Source: a virus. Taken from it: a stretch of 26,247 nucleotides of DNA. The stretch is from IMG/VR virus record IMGVR_UViG_3300015360_000172, positions 1-26,247 of that record; one strand, given 5' to 3'. Positions within the stretch are counted from its first letter, which is position 1, and each line of letters opens with the position of its first letter. The notes beneath the pieces were generated by a model that worked only from the letters and a program-made list of their open reading frames with translations, ran no database searches and was not told the DNA's origin. Of this stretch, positions 20,957 through 26,247 are shown one piece after another. Both the position numbers and the translations under genes were made by a program.

Positions 20957-23900
20957 GTGAGTAGTGGCAAAGACTTAATGTTATCAGAAGGTTACGACGA
21001 AGACGAGCCAGACTCTAACGAAGAAATTGGAGAAACGACCAATCACTACCACGACAAAGTGGACCTGCCTAAAATTGATACAGTGGCTAGGGTCACTGAG
21101 GCATTCAATGCCGATGGGTCTGTCAAAAGATTCATCAAAGCGACCAAGTCTGACTTCGTCCACAACCTTGTCTTCCTGGATGGGGTTAAATTCGATTTTA
21201 CGGGCCGTGAGTACCTGCTACCCATCTACAACCGTAACGACCACGACATCCTACTCAAGACGGCTCGTCAGGTTGAAAAATGCTCGATAAAATCAACCAC
21301 TTATCTTAAACACGATGGTTCTGTTGTTACAGTTGAGGATTTACGACCGGGGGACAAGCTTGTTGCGTTTGACGAGAGGCACAGACCCGTCATAGCCCGT
21401 GTGAAGGCGGTAGCTCCCAACGGAGTCCAGCAGGTCGTCAAAATAACAACCAGGGAGAGGCGGAGCACCACCTGCACCCTCAACCACCCTTTCCGTACTC
21501 TCTTCGATTGGACACCAGCTAGAGACCTCCTGGTTGGAGATTTCATAGGCCTCCCCCATCGGGCGGGACGGTTCGGCCACAAGCACTGCCCTTTGGAGGC
21601 GGAGTTCGTAGGCCTTATGTTGGCGAAGGGCATACTCTACGAGAACTCTGCCGTCTTCACACAAAACTTTGGTCCAGCACTAGACCGGTTCTTAGAGGTT
21701 TGCTCTCTGCTCGACGTAAAGCTGGAGCAGAGAAGATTACCAAGCCGGCCAAGCATAGCTAGCGTAACAATACGGAGTGGAGCTTTTGAGCTCTTCGATC
21801 TGATCTCCCCTCACACGGATGAGAGAAGCTCAGGATCTATAGCGTTACCAGGTTGGGCTTTTGATCTTGACCATGCTAGCGCAGCGGCCTTATTACGAGG
21901 GTTGTGGGCCGGGGACGGGCACTGTAAAAACGTAAGAGATGGGAAAATAGATCTTTGCTACTCGACGACCTCAAAAGAGCTGGTTGGGGGGATTGAGCGG
22001 CTTCTTCTGAAGTTTGGGATCTTCAGTCAAACTCGCATTAATAAGCCTACGCTTTGTAAAAACACAGACAAGGTTGCTTACGTACTCAGTGTCATCGGTT
22101 CCAGATCAATACGGCGTTTTTTTCGTGAAATAGGACCTATACCTGGCAAATTATTTACACTTAAAAAAGAGTGCGTGGACAAAGATCAGTCGGACATTAT
22201 CCCAAAAGAGGTGGGTAGACTGATCAGAAAAATTGTAAAGGAGCGCGGGTCTAGAGTGCACAGTGAGACTCTATTTGCAGACGGCCTGCGGAGTACACCT
22301 GAATACAATCTCCAGAGAGACAAGTTTTTAAAATATTGTGAGTTTTTTGATGATGCGCGTCTGTGGGACATATACCACGGCGAAGTGTACTGGGACAAAA
22401 TTGAGTCTATAGAAGTCTCACAGCCGGAAGAGACTTTCGCTGTAGAGATGGAGGAGTATTATAATTTTGTGACTGATGGCATCATCACTCACAACACCAC
22501 CTTCCTCGCCAACAACCTCGTAGTCTCGTCGGTGGTCCAGCCATACAACAAAAGCCTGTACGTTTCCCCATCACATACCCAGACCCGTCAGTTCTCAAAC
22601 GAAAAACTCAGACCAGCGATCGAGAAGTCCCCTTTCATCAAGCGGTACTTTCAAGACCACTCGGTCTCAACCCAAGTTTTCGAGAAGGGCTTTACCAACG
22701 GAAGTTACGTCTTCCTCAGGTCAGCGTTTAGGTCAGCGGATAGGACGCGTGGAATTTCAGCACGTAACCTGGCGTTGGACGAAATACAGGACATGTTGGG
22801 ATCCGAGATCCCAGTTATCATGGAGTGTACCTCCCACTTTCCAGATGCTAACCGCCTTATGGCCGGTACACCGAAGTCTTTGAACAACCCTATCGAAGCC
22901 TACTGGCAGGAAACATCTCAAAACGAGTGGTTAGTCCCATGCTCTTGCGGCAAGTGGAACTTCCTAGATGAGACCAACATCGCGCCGACTGAGATGTACC
23001 TTAAAGATAAGTTACCACCTGGCCCTGTCTGCAAAAAGTGCATGAAGCCCCTTAACGTCAGGGCTGGCAGGTGGATGACCACTTGCTCGGGGAAGCTCAT
23101 TCAAGGGTACCGCATCCCGCAGCTCATGGTGCCATGGATCATTGGGCTAAAAGACCAATGGATGCGCATTCTTTGGAAGAGGGATAACTACCCACTGGGG
23201 CAGCTCTACAACGAGGTCTTGGGGCTGTCCTATGACTCAGCATCGAAGCCAATTACAAGAGATCAGCTTATCGATCTTTGTCAGCCATACGACCTATGGG
23301 ACCCAGAAAACCTGACCCCTGAGAATCTTCAAGAGTCACATGGGTTGCTGCTTACGGCCGGAGTTGACTGGGGCGAAGGTAACGACGGGACCGAGAAGTC
23401 ACCTACTGGCAAGATAAGAAACGCGTCATACACGGTTCTTACCATCGGCGCCTACATTAACCAGAAAACGTGGTCAGTCAAATTGGTAAAAAAATATGAG
23501 GGCAGGGAAGTAGACCCCGACCATGTCGTTAAAGACATAGCCAGGATCTGCAGAGTACTAAACGTTCAGCTGGTCGGCGTCGACTGGGGGCACGGGTGGG
23601 GGGTAAATAACCACCTGACTAGACTGATGTCTCCTCAAAACAACCCACGAATCGTAGATGCTTATGGAAAACATAAGGTCGTACAGTTCCAGTATCTGCC
23701 CAAATTAAAGCAGCGAATGAAGTGGGATCCTACTGGGTTTAGATATCATCTTCAAAGAAACTTTATGATGTCAGAACTTTTCTTTGATATGAAGCACGGG
23801 TTCATTCAGTTTCCGCGATGGGCCCAGATTGAGCGTTATGCCAAAGACGTTCTTGCGATATTTGCTGAGTACGTGGAGTACCGCCGTGAAATGAAGTATG

Positions 23901-24016
23901 ACCACAGGTCTACTGATCCTGACGACTGGTTTCACAGTCTTCACTACGCTAAGCTTGCTTCGGACATCCTATCAGGGAAAAGCCGAAGGTATACACTCGA
24001 CATCCCGCAGGAGTAA
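20957..24016 (+). CDS. terL: Large terminase subunit, intein-containing
   Basis: 1019 residues from GTG 20957; 614 after intein removal. This is the packaging motor ATPase and nuclease that cuts concatemers and pumps DNA through the portal. Walker A is split: ARQVEK before the intein and TTFLANN after it, giving ARQVEKTT (the T4 form is SRQLGKTT; here Glu replaces Gly). Walker B is LALDEIQD, followed by the coupling motif LMAGTPKS. A zinc-binding insert follows (PCSCGKW, then CKKCMKP and a later Cys). The C-terminal RNase-H-like nuclease shows AGVDWGEG, VGVDWGHG and DPDDWFHSLHYAK, supplying the acidic metal ligands. The motor and nuclease look complete. It follows the GGTGACA region. Confidence 0.95.
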   Translation: MSSGKDLMLSEGYDEDEPDSNEEIGETTNHYHDKVDLPKIDTVARVTEAFNADGSVKRFIKATKSDFVHNLVFLDGVKFDFTGREYLLPIYNRNDHDILLKTARQVEKCSIKSTTYLKHDGSVVTVEDLRPGDKLVAFDERHRPVIARVKAVAPNGVQQVVKITTRERRSTTCTLNHPFRTLFDWTPARDLLVGDFIGLPHRAGRFGHKHCPLEAEFVGLMLAKGILYENSAVFTQNFGPALDRFLEVCSLLDVKLEQRRLPSRPSIASVTIRSGAFELFDLISPHTDERSSGSIALPGWAFDLDHASAAALLRGLWAGDGHCKNVRDGKIDLCYSTTSKELVGGIERLLLKFGIFSQTRINKPTLCKNTDKVAYVLSVIGSRSIRRFFREIGPIPGKLFTLKKECVDKDQSDIIPKEVGRLIRKIVKERGSRVHSETLFADGLRSTPEYNLQRDKFLKYCEFFDDARLWDIYHGEVYWDKIESIEVSQPEETFAVEMEEYYNFVTDGIITHNTTFLANNLVVSSVVQPYNKSLYVSPSHTQTRQFSNEKLRPAIEKSPFIKRYFQDHSVSTQVFEKGFTNGSYVFLRSAFRSADRTRGISARNLALDEIQDMLGSEIPVIMECTSHFPDANRLMAGTPKSLNNPIEAYWQETSQNEWLVPCSCGKWNFLDETNIAPTEMYLKDKLPPGPVCKKCMKPLNVRAGRWMTTCSGKLIQGYRIPQLMVPWIIGLKDQWMRILWKRDNYPLGQLYNEVLGLSYDSASKPITRDQLIDLCQPYDLWDPENLTPENLQESHGLLLTAGVDWGEGNDGTEKSPTGKIRNASYTVLTIGAYINQKTWSVKLVKKYEGREVDPDHVVKDIARICRVLNVQLVGVDWGHGWGVNNHLTRLMSPQNNPRIVDAYGKHKVVQFQYLPKLKQRMKWDPTGFRYHLQRNFMMSELFFDMKHGFIQFPRWAQIERYAKDVLAIFAEYVEYRREMKYDHRSTDPDDWFHSLHYAKLASDILSGKSRRYTLDIPQE
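21281..22495 (+). mobile_element. Intein with LAGLIDADG domain, inside the terminase Walker A
   Basis: 405 residues, Cys1 (CSIKSTTYLKHDG) to THN, with Thr as the +1 residue. Block B is TTCTLNHPF, and the C-terminal blocks are TFAVEMEEYYNFV and DGIITHN. The endonuclease helices read FVGLMLAKG and LRGLWAGDG: the first has Lys where the catalytic Asp belongs, so cleavage activity is probably lost although splicing residues are intact. It is clearly different in sequence from the polymerase intein, so the two were acquired separately. Confidence 0.94.
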
Positions 24017-24201
24017 AAAGTCAAGGGCATTTAAACATACCCAGGTATGTACTGGATCTCGCCCACAAGTACGGCTAAGCTTATAAGTGGAAGAGGTGCG
24101 GCCTGCAAAACGACCCACGACGACACTCTTAGGCTTCGGTCCGGTGCGGTGCCCGCTTCAGCGTCCGCCATCTTCCTTAATTTAAATGTCCAGGGAGGAC
24201 T
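24017..24201. other. Intergenic region with a small hairpin
   Basis: ACATAC (24035-24040) and GTATGT (24045-24050) form a 6-bp hairpin with a CCAG loop, just after the terminase stop but without a T-run. The rest (about 24051-24185) is GC-rich with many CGG/CCG words. I tried it as a tRNA on both strands and could not fold one. Nothing else is supported. Confidence 0.4.
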
Positions 24202-24471
24202 ATGGGTACCCCAGCGTGTAAGGGTTGTGGGAAGTGCTGTGAGTTTGGCTGGAAGATAGACGTCCTAAAAGAAGAGGCAGCAAACATACCGCCGGGGCTG
24301 CTAAACTACAAGCCAGACACAGACACCTGGGAGATGAAACTCCTTGGCAGAGCGTGCATAGCCTTTGATAGAGCGTCCAGGACTTGTAGGATTTATGAAA
24401 GCAGGCCTAGAGTTTGTAGTGATTTTGTCCCAGGCGAGATAGACTGCTTGGAATCACTTGCTGCTAAATAA
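24202..24471 (+). CDS. YkgJ-type cysteine-cluster (Zn/Fe-chelating) protein
   Basis: 89 residues, with SD GGGAGG four bases before the ATG. The N-terminal motif CKGCGKCCEFGW and the C-terminal CRIYESRPRVCSDF, with one more cysteine between (GRACIAFDR), match the YkgJ/CxxCxxCC family of predicted zinc- or iron-binding proteins. The usual length is about 90-130, so this is compact but whole. The biochemical role of the family is poorly known; a metal-dependent modification or chelation function has been proposed. It is the last gene of the rightward terminase unit. Confidence 0.85.
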   Translation: MGTPACKGCGKCCEFGWKIDVLKEEAANIPPGLLNYKPDTDTWEMKLLGRACIAFDRASRTCRIYESRPRVCSDFVPGEIDCLESLAAK

Positions 24472-24490
24472 AAAAAAGGAGTACACGGGG

Positions 24491-24568
24491 ACCGCCCGGA
24501 TGGCGTCGAACCAACCTCTCAATCAAGGTGCGCACTTGAATGCGTTTTTCCTACTAAACTACGAGCGG
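24491..24568 (-). tRNA. tRNA-like element with elongated anticodon stem
   Basis: On the minus strand a cloverleaf can be drawn. The acceptor CCGCTCG/CGGGCGG is 7 bp with one G-U. TA follows at positions 8-9, then a D arm GTTT-AGTAGGAA-AAAC and a T arm GTTGG-TTCGACG-CCATC with one mismatch and a canonical TTCGA loop. The anticodon arm has TCAAG/CTTGA closing a 7-base loop TGCGCAC, and the stem can extend by two further pairs past a T-T mismatch, making it about three positions too long. The loop lacks U33. If read conventionally the anticodon would be CGC (Ala). CCA is not encoded; CCCCG follows. It could be a degenerate tRNA or a non-decoding tRNA mimic. Confidence 0.45.
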
Positions 24569-24575
24569 TACTTTT

Positions 24576-24604
24576 ACTTTACAAATATTTGCATAACTTT
24601 ACAA
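24576..24604 (-). promoter_or_regulatory. Candidate sigma70-type promoter for the tRNA-like element
   Basis: On the minus strand, TTGTAA (24604-24599), a 17-base spacer and TAAAGT (24581-24576) place a start site near 24569, exactly at the 5' end of the tRNA-like fold. It overlaps the region just before the divergent KH-domain gene. Confidence 0.4.
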
Positions 24605-24615
24605 AAGGTGCGCTG

Positions 24616-24873
24616 ATGATGGATAACGCTGTTGACAACTTTATTAGAATATTTACGCCACTATTGGAAGCAATGGTTGACAACCCAGAAAACTTTAAAA
24701 TGAAGGGAGAGGGTACGCCATCTGGTACCACACTTATACAACTCTTTTCTCACCCAGAAGACGTCGGAAAGCTTATAGGGAAGTCTGGAAGGAACGTTCT
24801 GGCTATTAGGCAGTTAATGTTTGCTGTAGGGGCACGCTACGGGTACAGGGTGATCTTAGAGGTAGTAGAGTAG
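24616..24873 (+). CDS. KH-domain RNA-binding protein (KhpA-like)
   Basis: 85 residues; the start is taken at ATG 24616, with an AAAGGTG SD-like run five bases upstream, although ATG 24619 is also possible. An N-terminal helix (DNAVDNFIRIFTPLLEAMVDNP) is followed by strand TTLIQLFSHP, DVGKLIGKSGRNVLAIRQLM with the GxxG loop (GKSG) of a type II KH domain, and strand YRVILEVVE. The size and layout match bacterial KhpA. It should bind single-stranded RNA. It is divergent from the tRNA-like element and converges on the leftward operon, overlapping the last leftward gene by 37 bases. Confidence 0.85.
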   Translation: MMDNAVDNFIRIFTPLLEAMVDNPENFKMKGEGTPSGTTLIQLFSHPEDVGKLIGKSGRNVLAIRQLMFAVGARYGYRVILEVVE

Positions 24874-25040
24874 ACGTCTTCGATCTCCTTTAAAACATTC
24901 TTCGCTTTCCTGCTAAACTGTGCGTAGACCTTTAAGCACTCAACAGCAATAGCTAGCTTCTCTTCGGTCGTCTTTTTAACTGCGACGGGTGGTACGTCAC
25001 AGCTAGCTTCCATCTGCGAGTCAATCTTCGTAGCACTCAT
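24837..25040 (-). CDS. Small helical hypothetical protein
   Basis: 67 residues, with SD GGAGAGGG upstream of ATG 25040. The sequence is mostly one or two charged helices (KTTEEKLAIAVECLKVYAQFSRKAKNVLKEIEDVY). This pattern (EEKLxxAxECLKxYAxxxxKAKNVLKEIE) is common in small phage proteins of unknown function. Its start overlaps the upstream gene's end by 20 bases, so it is the last gene of a leftward operon. Its 3' end overlaps the convergent KH gene. Confidence 0.65.
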   Translation of the reverse strand: MSATKIDSQMEASCDVPPVAVKKTTEEKLAIAVECLKVYAQFSRKAKNVLKEIEDVYSTTSKITLYP

Positions 25041-25314
25041 AGCACCCTCTCCTAAATGACCCGAGAAGGAATGCCTTTACGAGTCCCCATTTGCTACTTA
25101 TCTTGACCTCTTGGTACACCAACTCCCTGTGGATGATGTGCTTCCCCATAGAGGTAACCTTGCCGTTCACGATAATGTTCTTCAAGAAAATAACGTCCTT
25201 ATCGAAGTGAACGCTCGCGTTGAAGTAGATAGTGCCATCCTTAATCTGAATGAAGCCCTCTCTCACTAAGTCGTCTACGCTCACTCCGGCGATAACTTCG
25301 TCCATACTGGTCAT
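25021..25314 (-). CDS. Hypothetical protein with C-terminal cysteine pair
   Basis: 97 residues; a strong SD (AGGAGG) lies five bases before ATG 25314. The N-terminal part (MDEVIAGVSVDDLVREGFIQIKDGTIYFNASVHFDKDVIFLKNIIVNGKV) is beta-rich and hints at a small right-handed or barrel-like fold. The C-terminus ends CYECYED. No family is recognised. It overlaps the next gene by 20 bases, so translation is likely coupled. Confidence 0.65.
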   Translation of the reverse strand: MTSMDEVIAGVSVDDLVREGFIQIKDGTIYFNASVHFDKDVIFLKNIIVNGKVTSMGKHIIHRELVYQEVKISSKWGLVKAFLLGSFRRGCYECYED

Positions 25315-25335
25315 GTGGTCCTCCTATCATATTCT

Positions 25336-25803
25336 TCACACCTGTCTCTTAGAGCGGCGAGCACGTTTCTTGGCACTCACATTACCTCTCTCTTTCTCCT
25401 CTCGCGTATTCTTTGCCGCTAGAGTTGTGTAGGCAGCGATGATCTTGGGGCATTCCCAGGGCCCGCCGAATTCATCGTCACACATTTCATGAATAACGTA
25501 AGAGATAGCCTCACTCGCAGCACAAATCTCTTCTCTAGCTGCTCTTAGCTCTGCAACAAGGCTGTCAATGTTATTGCGCATAGCGGTGATTAATTTGGCG
25601 TCCTTCTCAGCGTCTAAGTCCCACCAGTACTCACCGTCGTCGTCATCCGTATCAGTATCTCTATCTTCATATTTGTCGCTGTCATGGAACGGACCGCAGG
25701 CATAGGCCCCCGTAGAGTCTTCATACGTTGCAGTTTCTTCTCTCCAAGGGGCTGGTGCCGCGTTTTTCGATAGCTTATCTAGTTCATCCAAATCAACTTT
25801 CAT
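25336..25803 (-). CDS. Duplicated small phage protein, paralog A (AAPAPW family-like)
   Basis: 155 residues from ATG 25803. This start is chosen because the adjacent paralog begins at the same MKVDLDELDKLSK and an SD (GGGAG) lies upstream. The N-terminus reads MKVDLDELDKLSKNAAPAPW; then comes an acidic insert (DRDTDTDDDDGEYWW) and the block AKLITAMRNNIDSLVAELRAAREE. This PxPW...LI..MRN.ID.L..EL plan recurs in many small phage proteins of unknown function. A longer C-terminus (to 155) ends in a basic tail (AKKRARRSKRQV). Its start overlaps the paralog's end by 11 bases. Confidence 0.7.
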   Translation of the reverse strand: MKVDLDELDKLSKNAAPAPWREETATYEDSTGAYACGPFHDSDKYEDRDTDTDDDDGEYWWDLDAEKDAKLITAMRNNIDSLVAELRAAREEICAASEAISYVIHEMCDDEFGGPWECPKIIAAYTTLAAKNTREEKERGNVSAKKRARRSKRQV

Positions 25804-26047
25804 GGCCGCTCCCATCGTCATTATGTTTCCTGCCATACAGAGCCGATTGCTCTGCATGAAATTCAGCCTCGCGGTACATTTTTAACTCTGAGATCATCGC
25901 GTCAATACTATTGCGCATAGCAGTGATTAGCTCAGTGTTCTCGTCCCACCACACCGTTTGATTTCCACCTGTCGGGTAACCTTCTCCCCAAGGAGTTGGC
26001 GTTGCGCCTTTCGATAGCTTATCTAGTTCATCCAAATCAACTTTCAT
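25766..26047 (-). repeat. 38-bp exact repeat at the start of two paralogous genes
   Basis: The same 38 bases (plus strand beginning ttcgatagcttatctagttc) occur at 25766-25803 and 26010-26047. They encode the first 13 codons of both paralogs. A weaker second block (attgcgcatagc) repeats around 25571 and 25910. This marks a recent local gene duplication. Confidence 0.9.
25793..26047 (-). CDS. Duplicated small phage protein, paralog B
   Basis: 84 residues from ATG 26047. It shares MKVDLDELDKLSK and TPxPW with paralog A, and also LITAMRNSIDAMISELKMYREAE, but lacks the acidic insert and the long basic C-terminus. The start overlaps the upstream stop as ATGA. The short form probably represents the core of the family, and paralog A an expanded copy, or B a deletion product. 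Function unknown. Confidence 0.7.
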   Translation of the reverse strand: MKVDLDELDKLSKGATPTPWGEGYPTGGNQTVWWDENTELITAMRNSIDAMISELKMYREAEFHAEQSALYGRKHNDDGSGHES

Positions 26048-26232
26048 TTCACAGCATCCTCTTCTTGTTTGTGACAAGCCGCTTCTTGCGCTCTCGCTTT
26101 TGCAACGCAGGGGAAAAACGGGTCACTCTTTTCAGCATCCAATTGCAGCCTAAATATGACGTGGATTGCAACCGGTATACTTAACGCCAATGTGATTAAA
26201 ATACCTAAAACAAGGATTGCCCCTTCTTTCAT
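26044..26232 (-). CDS. Small single-pass membrane protein
   Basis: 62 residues, with a GGGGCGG SD-like run about five bases before ATG 26232. Residues 4-28 (GAILVLGILITLALSIPVAIHVIFR) form one strong hydrophobic helix after the short MKE, as in a signal anchor, followed by a charged, soluble tail with two cysteines (PFFPCVAK, AACHKQ). It may be an inner-membrane or spanin-like small protein; the absence of a lipobox and of lysis neighbours leaves this open. It is the first visible gene of the leftward operon; the rest of its upstream region lies outside the window. Confidence 0.7.
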   Translation of the reverse strand: MKEGAILVLGILITLALSIPVAIHVIFRLQLDAEKSDPFFPCVAKARAQEAACHKQEEDAVK

Positions 26233-26247
26233 TTCACCGCCCCTTTC

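Noticed and set aside
20628-20960. 110-codon rightward frame before the large terminase
   Set aside because: GTG start without an SD, and a low-complexity Tyr/Ile product from an AT-rich stretch; it runs through the GGTGACA boxes and overlaps the terminase start.
24051-24185. Possible tRNA in the GC-rich intergenic region
   Set aside because: No consistent acceptor and T-arm pairing could be drawn on either strand.
24047-24259. 70-codon frame before and across the YkgJ-type gene start
   Set aside because: It overlaps a well-supported cysteine-cluster gene in another frame, lacks a good SD and shows no motif.

Overview
The window is part of a tailed double-stranded DNA bacteriophage (Caudoviricetes-like) genome, or a prophage of one. 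The morphogenesis genes point to this: a portal-like protein, a large terminase with its ATPase and nuclease motifs, a baseplate-spike-like protein with a beta-helical stalk, and small virion-type proteins. A single-chain multisubunit-type RNA polymerase and small accessory genes accompany them. The host cannot be named from the sequence. Shine-Dalgarno (SD) sites are strong (AGGAGG/GGGAGG) and GTG/TTG starts occur, so the host is a bacterium with ordinary translation signals.

Layout. Positions 1-1189 hold a translationally coupled run of related genes: the end of a protein built from 13-residue repeats, a 37-residue mini-gene and a 281-residue probable virion protein, each joined to the next by TAATG. 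A portal-like protein (1190-3217) and two small genes follow, closed by a bidirectional terminator. Two leftward genes (3692-4417) encode a C2H2 zinc-finger protein and a small membrane protein. Positions 4543-11991 encode a fused beta-beta' RNA polymerase interrupted by a 475-residue intein in the catalytic NADFDGD motif. A coupled HExxH protein (11991-13010) follows. A leftward block (13072-15148) carries SSB, an HU-like protein with a histone-like tail and two unknown genes. Positions 15244-20501 run rightward: spike, glycine-rich protein, a 664-residue unknown, a thioredoxin-fold protein and a terminase-small-subunit candidate. A 455-bp non-coding region with eight GGTGACA boxes precedes the large terminase (20957-24016), whose Walker A motif is split by a 405-residue intein. 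The right end has a YkgJ-type cysteine-cluster protein, a tRNA-like element, a KH-domain protein and a leftward operon of small genes including a recent duplication.

How it fits together. The rightward genes make and fill the capsid and build the tail, and the RNA polymerase sits among them, so it may be a late-expressed or virion-packaged enzyme. The leftward islands hold DNA-binding and small accessory proteins. Three of these islands are headed by the same (T)GGTATAAG box, suggesting a shared promoter class distinct from that of the rightward genes.

The most unusual signals are these. The middle catalytic Asp of the polymerase motif reads Asn. Two different inteins both interrupt nucleotide-handling active sites. 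The HU start site can be buried in a 15-bp mRNA stem. A GGTGACA box cluster lies between the terminase genes. A tRNA-like element appears to have an over-long anticodon stem. All functional statements rest on motif reading by eye; no database search was run.
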